Below, one piece after another: positions 24,079 to 35,800 of a stretch of DNA of 64,000 nt (its first letter is position 1; every line of letters starts with the position of its first letter). The stretch spans positions 124,001 to 188,000 of the forward strand of contig JASANG010002583.1 in the NCBI GenBank assembly GCA_030248215.1. Direction: 5' to 3'. The notes below the pieces were generated by a model. That model was not told the DNA's origin, ran no database searches, and worked only from the letters and a program-made list of their open reading frames with translations. The DNA comes from Enoplolaimus lenunculus. Taxonomy: Eukaryota > Nematoda > Enoplea > Enoplida > Thoracostomopsidae. The translations under genes and the position numbers were made by a program.

Positions 24079-24440
24079 TTTATTGAGCGAAGCTCAAACA
24101 CACGTAAGCAATTGAGGCACTATGCAAATTAGCTATTAGCTAACTATTCAATTATCGGTTTTGGAGGTTTTTTAACAATTTATTCAGATTCCTCGCACCC
24201 AAAAACCTCAGTCACCCTAATTATTATTGAAATAATTTTGTATTCCTCGCACAAAAACCTATTATTGCTGAAATTGATTGCTTGCAACCCTAATAATTAA
24301 TGAAATATTGTAAAAATGCCTAATTTACGCTTATCAATTACGTATGCTTATATGCAAATTATCCATTAGCTAACTACTGAATTATCGGTTTTAGAGGTTT
24401 GTAAACAATTCATCAAATTTTGCGAAACCACGTCAGTTAA
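24079..24440 (-). repeat. Dispersed ~160-bp satellite, copy 2
   Basis: Begins TTTATTGAGCGAAGCTC, the same edge as copy 3 at 41242, then about two units with GCAAATTAGCTATTAGCTAA and CCTCGCACCCAAAAACC. The shared sharp edge suggests a mobile unit rather than a centromeric array. Confidence 0.78.
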
Positions 24441-26723
24441 TAAATTTGACTAATTGCAAAAACAAACACTCTTTTCGAAATAACAAACAGGACTAGCAAC
24501 AGGAATTTAATTTCTTCCGGAATTCCGATATAAACCTCATGCGTATGTAAATACCTAATCTATGTAAACTTTAAGCCGACAACACAGGGAACAGACTCCG
24601 ATTCTAAACAATTAACCAGCATTTCACTAGCCCAATCTGGAGCGGAGAGTCTTCCAAAGCACACAAGTGTTGCGACCGGATACACACGGTGAATAAGGGG
24701 ATCTTTTATTTGCGATGTGCCCCTGCCCATCCACCACACCATAAGTCTCCTGGCCCGTCATCCCCCGCTTAAAAATTTCCAAAAACCCCTCAAATTTGGA
24801 CCGTTCCTGAAAAATTCCTAGCTACACCCTTGACGCCAGTAAAGCATACGTAGTTGTACGCTTTCTTTTTCGAAAAATTATAGCTAAAACGTTCAATAGA
24901 AGGTTTGGGGCACAGCAAAACTGACATTCATTAACCAAATACAAAACCTTGATATTTTTTAAAACGAAGCAATGCAGCCCACCCACCCACATTCATTTAA
25001 TTTAACGGTCAAAATGAAACAAGTCTCATCATCTCAATGTGTTTTACACGCATAAAATACACGCATAAAAACCTAAAATAACTAATTTTAATTATCTCAA
25101 AATAAAAGCAAATGAATAACATATAAAATGTAATAAAATAACGCAGTCGAGTAAACTATATACTGAGATTTTAGATTTGATAACAACTTCCGTTTCCGGA
25201 AGAATTTGTTACTTCCGATTTCCGTGTCTAAACATTTAGTTTGGACGAAAGAATTAAAACTGATCCCACTTCACCATTAAATAACAAAAATTGAACAAAA
25301 CTTGGCACATAAAGGAGGATAGAAATTTGTAAATTAGGTATATTTTACACGCAGTTCCAGAATCGAGATGAAACTTTTACATTTCATCCACGTATCTTTC
25401 TAGTTTTTAGCTTCACTCTGTCTTTTTGAGCAAGATACAGTGGCATTTTCAATTAATTCTACGAACAAAATAAAACATTTCCATTTTGAATGAATGAGCA
25501 ATGATAAACCAGTACGCATATCTGAGTATAAGTTCCATTGGGACTCTCGGCCACACAAACAACACAATTTCGAATTTCCCATTCATCTCTCATTGTTACT
25601 ACTACTACTACTTATGCCTCGAGTGATCGCTCAATGTGAATTGCACACGGCAATATGCTGCGTATAACGAAATTTGTCGCATACATATTCACATTGTTGA
25701 AAACATACAATATAGAAGTAAGAAAACTATATATATAATATTATCAGTTCGTGTGGATATTTTACTATCACAACTAAGTCAACTAGTATACTGCTCGCAA
25801 TAACACTGGACCGGAACAACAAGGAACAGTTTTTGAACGAAGAGTAATTCACGTAAAATGTTACGAAAAAATTTTTGTGACTAAATATAAGTGATTTTGA
25901 GCGTTCAAACGGTGGATTTTTACTGTAACCGATGATGCATTTTAAACAGGATTAGCCTGAATGACAGATATAGCGGTTCCAAATGCCGAGTTTCATTTAC
26001 CACAGAAAATTATATCAGTGTGCACAGTCATAACAATTAAGCTGAATATTAAGTTGTACTCGTATGTAACATATAATTTTTATATACGTACAATTCCACG
26101 TTTAAGCCGTCGTCCAAGTCATTTTGTACCATTTCTCTTAGTTTTCAGTTATCCACACGCAACCAAATAATTCACTTCACATCAAAAGGCCAATCGAGCT
26201 ATAAAAACACTATCAAGTTCTTAATCGAATTTGAACAAACATATTACAAATCTGGTTCATAACAAAATGTTGATCAACCGCACAGAAACACTTAAAAAGC
26301 TTAAAAATAATAGGTTTGAAATTTAATATAATTCGTAATTTATTGCAGTTTACCATTACACAATCGCTCGAACACAACTCGAAAAAAATGTGGTTACATA
26401 TGCACTTAAAGCTTCAAAAAATACATACGTATATTCTAACAAAAAATTACAATAATTCACAACCACAGGTGTATACGACGCGTATACTACGTTCGAACGA
26501 ACTAGAGACCAAAACAGTCAAGAAATTGCAATATCTCCTAAACTGTCACATTTTCATGGACAAAATATAATTTGTTGAACGAGCTAAAATCGAACAGAAC
26601 AACAATACGCTTATTAAGTAACTGGAAACAAACGGAACAACCTGCAATAACTACATCTCAAACACTGCTGCAGGAAAACATGTGGAAGTATAAAAGCAAT
26701 GGTAAATTTACGTTCAACCGTAC

Positions 26724-26841
26724 ATTCTGAATAATAATGTCACCACCGAACCAGTCCGACTGTATATGTATCGTATATATGCCAATCGCACTACGTGCTT
26801 CAGGCAAAAATGACACATCAACGATTACCATCTCAGATACT
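26724..26841 (-). CDS. Orphan exon candidate, 39 codons
   Basis: Between acceptor TATCCTTAG and donor AAT|GTACGG the frame is fully open and reads VSEMVIVDVSFLPEA then RSAIGIYTIHIQSDWF and GGDIIIQN, with phases 2 to 0. Composition and length look coding. I do not recognise the family and found no partner exon, so it may be chance. Confidence 0.3.
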
Positions 26842-27504
26842 CTAAGGATAAAATGCGTACTTTTGCGATTTGCAACGCAATCGAAAAGATGTTGAAACAA
26901 AACTTAAACGTACGTATGCTAAACATACATGTACACAGAACCGCTATATATATTACTAGAACAAATTTGCAAGTTTCGTTTTCATCAAAATGTAAACCAA
27001 TATGTGGTTCTTGTACAAATCAGATATTGATCTACAATATCACTTCGTATGCGGTACCACGAGCGACTAGAGTTTAAAAACACGTTCCTGTTTTGTTTGC
27101 AATCCTATAAAGCCACAGATATTGAGCTATCTTACTTCTTGACTTCCGAAAAGTGGATTTGAGTGTTTTAGAAAGGGACAGAATAAAAAAATAGTACACT
27201 GCTTTAAAACATACTATAAATAAATTACGTATGCCATGCCAATCCAAATATATAGATAGCTTGGATTGGCGCCTAAAATGAAATGTCAAAACGTTCACAA
27301 ACCACGCTTATCTTATTTCAAGTATTCATACTTTGCACAAAATGTACGTTATACGTACGTATGTGCATATATGTACTTCTCATAACTAACACATGTGCAA
27401 TGCATAAACAAAAAGGAAAGTAACAGATCCAGGGGTTGCGATCTGGAATTATTTGAATACGTTGTGTTAAACGATGGCATATGAAACATCGTAAACCTTA
27501 TTGT

Positions 27505-27885
27505 CAGGGAGCAACCGGAATTACTATTTACCGGAACCGGAACTTGAAAAAATTACCGGAAACGGGACCGGAAAATCAAAAATACATGCTACCGAAAAAT
27601 TAATTTTAATTTTCTTTTTTGCAATATTATTGGTGAAATAACCCGAGTTGTAGATACGCATTCATTTTATCTATGTGTTTTATATTTTCATAATCCACGG
27701 AAGCGAAAACAAGCTTCAACGGTTTATTTTCGGCATTGTCAAAGTTTGCATGCAATACTAACAAAATCTGTTTAATTTTTATCGTCATTTAGTAAAATAC
27801 CTTAATTTCCACTGACCAAATTTTACTACCGGAGCTTTTAATTCCGGTAAAAATCTGCCGGAACCGGAATTCCGGTTGCACCCTG
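27505..27885 (+). mobile_element. hAT-like CCGGAA element
   Basis: CAGGGAGCAACCGGAATTAC ... CCGGTTGCACCCTG, 381 bp; collinear with 22075-22493. Flanks CTTATTGT/CATTGTGG do not match well. Confidence 0.86.
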
Positions 27886-28754
27886 CATTGTGGATTATTA
27901 CTGTAAACTGTAAAAGTAATAAGCACATCAAGTAATACGTACATATTAGTACACGCAAATGTTCCGTTTAGAAATAAACATAAAAGACATTCAGAGTAAG
28001 CCAAAATTTTAAATGAAACATACATCAGCTATTTCGCTCAGATAAATGAATCATAAATCGCAAAATGTCCTCCACATTTTCACAGATCCGCTACAGCTAA
28101 AATCTGTAAAATCTGCCACTTTTTACTTTTAATAAAAATAATACAAGCAACAAAGTTTTATATGTACGTAGTACGTACCATGGTAAAAGCAACCGGGTAT
28201 CAGAAAATACCATATCCGAAAACTTCAATCCCTAATCGCCTGCAATGTTTTAGTGCCAAATTAAAATTAAACAAATCATATGTCATTCACTGACCATACT
28301 AACACGAAAAATTAATGTAACAGTCGCTAATATTGTCCAGCGAAAAATTTCCCTAGCTACAAAATAAACGAATTATATAGATCCCTTCAACTCAATGAAC
28401 ACTACAGTCATGTAAAATTAAAACGGTTTATCGAGTTTGCAATAAATCGGAAAATGTGTTATAATTAACCCCGCGCTTCATGAATAAAGAAATGTTTTGA
28501 CACTGTTACAGAGGGATTTATTACTGAAACAATGTATAGCTTTTCGGTCGCTTCGGTCGCGAAGTCTTCAAAGCTCAGTCTAAATTCTGGCTTTGAGCCT
28601 TCGTTCACTATGTTTTGACTCCTAGTATATACCTAGAAATATTTCATATTATACAAACATTTCCCCACAAAGACTTCAAACTGAAGTTCTGTACTAGAGT
28701 AAAAACAATTAGCGTCCAGCTTTTCGTTAGCTTTGCTTGCGATATTTTTTCAAG

Positions 28755-29000
28755 TAGTGCACGTGGGACACCATACGATCTGGCCCAGATACCGAAACTA
28801 AAAAACTTAGGGACCTAAATGAGAACTTTGAAATTGTCCTCGGAGCCAACTAGGAGAGTGTGACCAGCGTCATAATTCCCACCAATATTTGAAATCTGTA
28901 ATGCTAAAGGATTCTATCTAAGTCAGCTTTTAGACGAAAACCAGAAGCACGGGCCTGACAGGATGCGACACCCCAATTAAAATTTTTCAATACGCCACTG
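28755..29000. repeat. Dispersed repeat R, copy 1
   Basis: Shares about 240 bp with 30866-31103 in the same orientation, including CGTGGGACACCATACGA/CGTGAGAAACTATACGA, CTGGCCCAGATA and CTCGGAGCCAACTAG. Clearly diverged, no ends defined. Family unknown. Confidence 0.65.
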
Positions 29001-29356
29001 GTTTAAAACAGGATGATTTGTTACGCCGTACTTTTAGGAGCGCTTCAACGTAATATAATTTTCTAATTCTTAGAGCAAATGCTAGCACGGTTTAGGACGT
29101 CAAAAGCAAAGCATGTTAATGGGAGAAAAAATTTAGCGTGGTTTCGAGTTTAATTCGTTTGAAGATCACTCTAACTAACTCCAAAAACTTGACCGAGACT
29201 AGTTATATATGACTATATCAATATGACAATGTAAAACAGTTCACGTGTGAGCATTCAAGGGTCAAGAAACGACCTTGTTGGAAATCAAACATAGTCGAGG
29301 ATACAATGTACTGAATCAGCGACCTGCTAGGCACAGCGATGAAACGCACATTCTAA

Positions 29357-29560
29357 AGCCCCATTCACACGTGCAAGTTTTTTCCGCGAGAATTCACAGC
29401 TGCAACTTGCAAACATGTACAAATTAAATGAAATAGCATGAATTTCAGTGAATAACTTGCAGCTGCAGAAACTTCAAAGCTGCTTTGTGACCAAATTTGT
29501 GCATGCAAGTTGCATGTGCAGGTTTATGCTGCAAAAACTTGCACGTGTGAATAGGACTAT
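29357..29560. mobile_element. Small inverted-repeat element, ATTCACACGTGCAAG ends
   Basis: Left CCCATTCACACGTGCAAG, right CTTGCACGTGTGAATAGG; at least 20 bp of inverted repeat. Interior repeats TTGCAGCTGCA/AACTTGCA words. About 200 bp. Superfamily not decided. Confidence 0.72.
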
Positions 29561-29895
29561 AGATATGAGACGTCTATTATAAAGGTTAAAGGTTTCAGCA
29601 AGTAGATCCTAAATTATTCTAGCTACACAAACAAGATAAACACAAGTCGGTAGATATGAAATGCGCTATGTTTAGCAGTTGTACTGTTTAATCGAAAGTT
29701 TTTATTTTTCCAAAATTTGTTAAACAACTACACAAATTGCTAGCTAGCTATTTCTAGTGAGCGCAATGTGCTAATACCAAATATACGTTATTTACTATTC
29801 TTTGTATTTGTGGTGGGACACCAAACTATAGTTTAACGATCAAACGTTGGAACGAAGCACATTCCCGTTCGCGCTATTTAACTTAATATTTAAAA

Positions 29896-30250
29896 TTAAC
29901 GAACGTTTCTAGCAACACCCATCCAATTTGGCAAGCAGAAAGCCTTGTTTAAAATGTTTGATTTCAGCATTGTTTTAAACCAAGGCCAGCCAAATTCTGA
30001 AAAATTCGAATCCTTGCAGTTCAGTCTGTTCCTTGACTTAGAAAGTTCAAACTCGACTTTAAGTAGGTCGAGTTTTAAGTCATGTGCCTGCAACCCAGCC
30101 GTTTCACGAAAACGTTTCCGTCAACGCCAGATTCTTGTATGCAAATTTAAATGCATATCAAGATCGCCGTTGTTTGAATATCGTTTCGTTGTAGCAGTCG
30201 CGGCGGAACCGGTGGAGGAAGAGTTGATTGCATGCCCATAGCAATTCAAT
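29896..30250 (-). pseudogene. Coiled-coil-like exon or pseudo-exon with one in-frame TGA
   Basis: After a possible acceptor GTGCTTAG the frame reads a Ser/Thr-rich part (INSSSTGSAATATTKRYS), then DLDMHLNLHTRIWR, one TGA, then RKRFRETAGLQAHDLKL, DLLKVEFELSKSRNRL, with charged heptad-like spacing. About 115 codons with a single stop is more than expected in this AT-rich DNA. Not recognised: could be a decayed gene, an exon with a short hidden intron, or chance. Confidence 0.3.
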
Positions 30251-30865
30251 CTAAGCACATCCACAAATTGGATGGTTTGTTATTTTTACGTCCAAAATTT
30301 GTTGTATTTAAATCACGTATCAATCTCGCAATCTTGAACCGACCCGGTTTTATAGGGCCCAACCCATCACCTTGTCCCGGGTCCAACCAACAAACGGTAT
30401 AAACATTACTCCACAGCAGAAAAACAATTTTAGACGAATGTCAAGGTTTTTCATGCGTCTGTTGTTTGTCTACTGAGAATGGCGTATCTGGGCGAGACCT
30501 CAGACATAAAGTGATAAAAATTAACAATTACAATTATGTATGAATTGATTTTACCAACAAACTATTAAGTTGTGCTGTTGCAATGAGTCCCCGGTTAATT
30601 ATACATTACGGCAAGTTCTTGATGGAAACTGAAGATTATGGACCATTCACGTTAAAATGCACACACGTTTGTAAAAAATGTCTCTCCCCTTTGGGTACCC
30701 GCGCTGTCCCTACCCACTCTCTTTATACACTGTCTGCTATGTCAATATGCCATTGTCTGAACCTTTAGACAATGAATATGCTCTAGGCATAAATATTTAC
30801 TTGTCCTAACATATTATCAGGAACTGTTTTAGTCCATAATCCCTCGGGAATCAATTTTTTGCGTT

Positions 30866-31103
30866 GAATACACGTGAGAAACTATACGACCTGGCCCAGA
30901 TAACCAAACTGCCAAAATTTAGGGACCGAAAAGAGAAGTCTGAAATTGGACTCGGAGCCAACTAGTGAAGCTTGACCAAACTTATAAATCTCACCAAAAA
31001 ATTGAGATCCGTACTTCTGAAGGATTCTAAGTTTGCTTTGAAGCTGAAACCAAGCACACGAGCCTGGCCCCTAATCAAAATTTCTCGTTAAGTATGCAAC
31101 TGC
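30866..31103. repeat. Dispersed repeat R, copy 2
   Basis: Partner of 28755-29000; see shared blocks CTGGCCCAGATAACC and ACTCGGAGCCAACTAG. Confidence 0.65.
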
Positions 31104-31550
31104 CTTATACATATTGCCAAAGCATAGTTCTTTAGCCTAAGCAAAAAATCGTCTAAAGCTTAAGCTAAATATATTGCAATCAAGCAGAAAAACGTTTCGC
31201 TCCTTACAGTCACAGATGGAGATAATTCAATTTGTCAATACACAGCCTTTGTACTTGGTTGGTTGTTTTCCGAAAAAAATTGAATCAACCGTTTCATTTC
31301 TTTTCAGAAAAGTACGGAAAAACGAAAAAATTGCAAATCGTGTACCGATCAAATGACTATTTTACACTCTAGAGCTGTATCTACCTAAAAAGGTGCATAT
31401 GCCAGCTAATGTGTCCACAAACTTGCGGGGTTGAGTCTGGCAAAAAATCTGCTAACTGAATTTATATTGCATGTGTGTATGTGTAAATATATTTCATCCC
31501 ACTGTCCGAAAGATAACAAAACTAGGAGTAAATGCGAAGCACGCCTGCTA

Positions 31551-31779
31551 CACTGCAGATTTCTGCGAGTTGATTTTAACTCAGAATGAATTGAATCACT
31601 CATTCTGAATTAGGACTGACAGAACTTAGAATGTTTAGTTTGCTCAACTCATTGTGAGTAAATTAATCAACTTATCCAGAATCAACCCAACTCAGAGACA
31701 ACTGACGTTTGAAATATTAATTCAGAAATAGGTAACGCTCAAGTTGAGCTGATTAATCAACTCATTAGTATTTACAGTG
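31551..31779. mobile_element. Palindromic element Q (CACTGTAAAT family) with TA flanks
   Basis: CACTGCAGATTTC ... GTATTTACAGTG, flanked by TA on both sides. Interior is a long imperfect palindrome of AACTCA/TGAGTT words. 229 bp, non-coding. TA target suggests Tc1/mariner-type mobilisation (inference). Confidence 0.83.
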
Positions 31780-32163
31780 TACGCGTTCAGATCGTGCAGT
31801 AAAGTAGTAGGGCAGCTGGTACAGTAGGACAGCCGGGACAACAGGATAGCCGAGATACCAGGACAGACGGGACAACATTCTAAACAGGGTTTTCGTATCA
31901 GAGGGTACGGTCTTTGAGGATGGTTGTGGTAACGATCGTATGAGAATTTTTGAAAAGGGCGAAAATAAAGTGCTTTGAAAAGGATCCTGTGTTGAAAGAT
32001 CTAAAATTTTCACCTTTCATACCCATTAATTTGACATATCAGCAACGTCAGGTAGACGCAAAATTGCGGGAACTGAAAACTCGAAGAAGTAGCAGTGAGA
32101 ACTTCATTATCCATAAGGATAAAATTATCACGAAATTACCGGTTTCCACTAGACAGACGCCTG

Positions 32164-32337
32164 CACTGCAAAAATGGCGAGTCAAACTGACTCTTTCCGA
32201 AATATGCTTTTCTGCCATTCAAACGTGCGACTCAGTAGTCCAATTAAATTGTGGCGAAATCGAATTTTGATTCAGTTTGTGTACTCGGAAAAGCCTATTT
32301 CCGAGCGAGTCAATTTGGCTCACCATTTTTTGCAGTG
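32164..32337. mobile_element. Palindromic element P (CACTGCAAAAAATGG family), copy 1
   Basis: CACTGCAAAAATGGCGAGTC ... GACTCACC-like end CCATTTTTTGCAGTG. Near-palindrome inserted in the LINE coding part, so younger than it. Confidence 0.85.
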
Positions 32338-32946
32338 TGGAAGCATGTAACAGTTGATCTGTCAGAAAAATGGGCCAGACACAACTTTCCTGTTATTTTG
32401 TTTAATGCTAATTCTGTTGTTAATAAGTATGCCGATCTCTTGTTTTATGCCAGAACAACCCTAATGCGCTATTTCTTGTATTAAGAGGCAGTTGGTTTGG
32501 TCATCGATAGGCAGTGATTTTGGTAATATCTTGAAGAATTTCACAGTTCAAAAGTGTGATAACTGTCGAAAACGTCCTAGAAGTGGTGTGTTTTGTCTGG
32601 TTCCTCTAACCATTGCGCTATATTGTTGTGTATACCCTGGCCAAATCGTTTTTAGAGTAAAATTGCTTTGGATATTTACGTACCTTTTGAATGCTCTTTC
32701 AACCAGGTCAGATAGTTATGCTATAGGTCTCCTTCTATTAATTATATTGCATCGCGTTGAGATTTAGTTGACATTTGACGTTGTAAAATGTAAATACGTT
32801 CAGCGATGAACGGTTTTATTTGGTTAGGTGATCTAAATTAACCTTTTACGTGGACTGGGAAAATCTCCAAGCACCTCCTTGTCGTGGTGGTGATTTCGTA
32901 GATTTTATGAACGAATGTGGGTTGGAAAAAGTTGTTTGTGGTCCTA

Positions 32947-33156
32947 CACTGCAAAAAATGGTGAGTCAAATAGACTCCCTCCGAAATAGGCTCTACGGGA
33001 CTACACAAACTGAGTCAATATTCGACTCCACCAGAGTCAAACGTGCGAGTTAGCGAGTCAAATTTGATTGTATTGGAGTCGAATTTGGTTCAGTTTGTGT
33101 AGTCCCGTAGAGCCTATTTCGGAGAGAGTCAATTTGACTCACCATTTTTTGCCGTG
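32947..33156. mobile_element. Palindromic element P, copy 2, TA flanks
   Basis: CACTGCAAAAAATGGTGAGTC ... CCATTTTTTGCCGTG, 210 bp, TA on both sides. Arms pair almost completely (CTCTACGGGACTACACAAAC against GTTTGTGTAGTCCCGTAGAG). Confidence 0.9.
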
Positions 33157-33182
33157 TATACACTGTGATAAGAATTTATTAA

Positions 33183-33387
33183 TCCAACGTACAGAACAAA
33201 GCCGGAACAGCAGTATAAAGCATATTCCTATGCCTAAGCATAAGCCTAACCCTTAGCGTAAGCGTAAGAATGAGCCTATACCTAAGCCTAAACCTAAACC
33301 TAAGCAAAGAAAATGGTCTAAAGCTTAAAAGCTTACTCTATCACAGTCCCGCTAGAAAACGTTCCGGCCCTGTTCTATATACGGGCC
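33183..33387 (-). mobile_element. TTAGGC-body element with 9-bp duplication
   Basis: Flanks ATTTATTAA and ATTTATTAG (8 of 9). Ends TCCAACGTACAGAACAAAGC and GGCCCTGTTCTATATACGGG; body CCTAAGCCTAAACCTAA. Inserted in the LINE remnant. Confidence 0.87.
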
Positions 33388-33988
33388 ATTTATTAGGTAT
33401 CATTTTTGTAAACCAGGAAAATTTATAAACTCATACAGGTCAATCAGCCTCTTTGGGCTATTCACTGCGATTCATGGCAAACGGGTTTATTGGTCTTTTT
33501 GGTAATACGGTTGCTAAGATTAGCCCTAAAATTCGTCACTTTAATGAAACAAACCTCGATGATTTTTCATCGTTTTCGCCGTCTTTTGACTGGCAGCCAT
33601 TAATCGTTTAGTAAAGTTCTTAATATTAAAGCGAACTTTGCTAAATTTAGAAAAATAGAAAAAAAGCTACAAATGAAGCAAGGTAGGTAAAGCCAAAGAC
33701 TGGATCTGATAAAGTATGAAAATCAGGAATCTAAAAAGTTAAACTCGCAAACCTTTTGGAAATTTTGTGCGATCTACGTTTTCAGTAAAATACTCCATTC
33801 CTTGTATTAAATGTTTAAGAGACAAATAGATTTTAAACAACAGGAATAAAGGCTAACATTTTCAATCAATTTTGTTACTTCGGCGTTTATTAATTGTCAG
33901 TAATAAAGGGATTTCTTTAAACTTTAAACTTCTATCATCTTGAGAACATTGCTGAAGTTACTGTGGATTGTTAGCGCCCTCTTAAGTA

Positions 33989-34198
33989 CACAGCAAAAAA
34001 TAGTGAGTCAAACTGACTCTCTCCGAAATAGGCTCTACGGGACTACATAAATTTAGTCAAAATTCGACTCCGGCAGAGTCAAATTCGATTCACTGAGTCG
34101 CATGTTTGACGCTGGCGGAGTCGAATTTGATTCAGTTTGTGTAGACCCGTAGAGCCTATTTCGGAGAGAGTCAATTTGACTCATCATTTTTTGCAGTG
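33989..34198. mobile_element. Palindromic element P, copy 3
   Basis: CACAGCAAAAAATAGTGAGTC ... CATTTTTTGCAGTG, 210 bp, same palindromic arms as copy 2. Confidence 0.88.
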
Positions 34199-34587
34199 TT
34201 CAGCTATAATTTATCTCAAACTCAAACGACGAAGCATTCGAAGACTAAACTTCTTTTCATAAACAAGGATCATCGCAGGACCGAGTATATGACAGTATCC
34301 AACAAGATGTAGAGAAGATATATTTTCAATATTATATACTGAGTATATAATCTTTTCTGGCAATGACTATGGTTGGAAAAAGAGGTCAAAGAGAAACCAG
34401 CTCTAAATTTTACAAACAATATACACCAAAAACCGGACTGGTCATAAAAATTTGTCAAAAATTTACTTCATGGCTGAGGTTTGAATACAGAATTTCCCTT
34501 CGTCCGCTCAAGCTACCTCAGTGGTGAAACAATACAAATTATTCCCAACAAATATTTCACACAATAGCATTTCGGATACACTTTTCA

Positions 34588-34675
34588 TGGCCCATGTAAT
34601 GCTCATTCTTACGCTTAGGCTTAGGCTTAGGAATATGCTTATAATACTGTTCCGCCTTTGTTGTTTACATGGGAA
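34588..34675 (+). mobile_element. TTAGGC-body element, deletion derivative
   Basis: CCCATGTAATGCTCATTC joined to CTTACGCTTAGGCTTAGG and the normal right end GTTGTTTACATGGG. The left third is missing. Confidence 0.7.
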
Positions 34676-34924
34676 TTTCGGATACTACCCGGATATTTTT
34701 CATATCCGAATCCGAATATCCGAATATCCGGATACATATTTCGTTTCGAATACACTTCCGGATATTTGTCATATTCGAATATCCAGATATCCGGTGCCCA
34801 TCTATATATCAAGGACTTATCATTTCGGAACGGGTGCTTTTTTAACTCAAGTTCAGCGCTCTGCTCCACAAAAAACGTACATCTATAAATCCTCGCAAAA
34901 TGAATAATAATTATTATTGCCATC

Positions 34925-35266
34925 AAAAAGGTTTTCTTAAACATCTTCACCAATCAAATCTCAAAAAGGTTTTCTTAAACATCTTCACCAATCAAATCTC
35001 AAAAAGGTTTTCTTAAACATCTTCACCAATCAAATCTCAAAAAGGTTTTCTTAAACATCTTCACCAATCAAATCTCAAAAAGGTTTTCTTAAACATCTTC
35101 ACCAATCAAATCTCAAAAAGGTTTTCTTAAACATCTTCGCCAATCAAATCTCAAAACGGTTTTCTTAAACATCTTCACCAATCAAATCTCAAAAAGGTTT
35201 TCTTAAACATCTTCGCCAATCAAATCTCAAAAAGGTTTTCTTAAACATCTTCACCAATCAAATCGG
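34925..35266. repeat. 38-bp tandem array, nine units, fused to a coding exon end
   Basis: Unit AAAAAGGTTTTCTTAAACAT then CTTCACCAATCAAATCTC. Units differ by single bases only. The last unit is the 3' end of the minus-strand exon 35241-35453: each copy repeats its ATTGGTGAAGATGTTTAA end (possible donor GTGAAG and stop TAA). Confidence 0.95.
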
Positions 35267-35453
35267 TCAATTTGCGTTCACGTCGCATCTGAAGCATAAT
35301 ATCGACCGCTGATACGCCAACAATAATAACAATGAAACAAACCATCGGCGCAGCGAATACTACAACATTGAGCAGCAGATTATCCATTTGCGTTAACATC
35401 GTAGTATATTTACATTCGATATTAACTTTGCAATACTTGGAAATTATTATAAT
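35241..35453 (-). CDS. Terminal or internal exon of a small membrane protein
   Basis: Acceptor AATTTCAG opens a 70-codon frame to TAA at 35241: SKYCKVNIECKYTTML, then TQMDNLLLNVVVFAA, a hydrophobic segment PMVCFIVIIVGVSAV (one membrane helix) and a basic tail MLQMRRERKLTDLIGEDV. An ATG lies within it, so it could also be a single-exon 52-residue protein. Alternatively the exon ends at 35255 on a GTGAAG donor. No family recognised; no partner exon found. Coding look is good (balanced codons, charge after the helix). Confidence 0.5.
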   Translation of the reverse strand: MIIISKYCKVNIECKYTTMLTQMDNLLLNVVVFAAPMVCFIVIIVGVSAVDIMLQMRRERKLTDLIGEDV

Positions 35454-35512
35454 CTGAAATTGTATCTTAAAAATACAGAATTTATAAACGAAACTAAAAA
35501 TAACATCAGCCA

Positions 35513-35800
35513 GTGGTGTGGCTGCCTTGCACTCTCAGGTGCACAGTTCCGTTTGTCCTGGGGATTTCAAGCGGTTTTGCAATGCGTATACTGTCAAAAA
35601 CGGCATTCGTTAACCAAATAACACGCATTACGGTTGATAGACTCAGTGTATTTATTGGTACCACATTCTTTAGGAGAATAATCTCTACATTAGTGTCACA
35701 CAACGCTGTCCAAAATACGTCACTTTTCTTTTGTGGTGGTGGTTTCAAGCGCTTTTGCAATACGTACACTGTCAAAAAAAGCATTCGTTAACCAAATACA
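35513..35800. repeat. Diverged direct duplication (~175-bp period)
   Basis: TTTCAAGCGGTTTTGCAAT...CATTCGTTAACCAAATA at about 35567 recurs at about 35742 as TTTCAAGCGCTTTTGCAAT. Two units, family unknown; similar words occur near 24915. Confidence 0.6.

Larger units (their letters stand above)
23416..31550. other. Intergenic stretch, mostly without recognised genes
   Basis: Between the distal EGFR start and the LINE region. Holds a hAT remnant (23938-24043), satellite (24079-24440), a hAT element (27505-27885), a direct-repeat pair (28755-29000, 30866-31103), a small inverted-repeat element (29357-29560) and the two orphan coding candidates. The remainder shows nothing I can name. Confidence 0.55.
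31990..33960 (+). mobile_element. LINE (non-LTR retrotransposon) remnant, endonuclease region and beyond
   Basis: Pieces in several frames recall CR1/jockey-type second reading frames: NLTYQQRQVDAKLRELKTR and ENFIIHKDKIITK (32020-32145), FPVILFNANSVVNKYADLL of the endonuclease start (32383-32440), DWENLQAPPCRGGDFVDF and NECGLEKVVCGPT at the endonuclease end (32850-32948), then a linker with WKFCAIY after 33400. Interrupted by palindromes 32164-32337 and 32947-33156 and the TTAGGC element 33183-33387; many frame breaks. No reverse transcriptase motif FADD was found, so it is a dead, truncated copy. Confidence 0.72.

Noticed and set aside
25400-25582. Frame starting MGNSKLCCLCGRES (lipidation-like start)
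   Set aside because: Nothing downstream resembles a known family, the donor is poor, and there are no partner exons.
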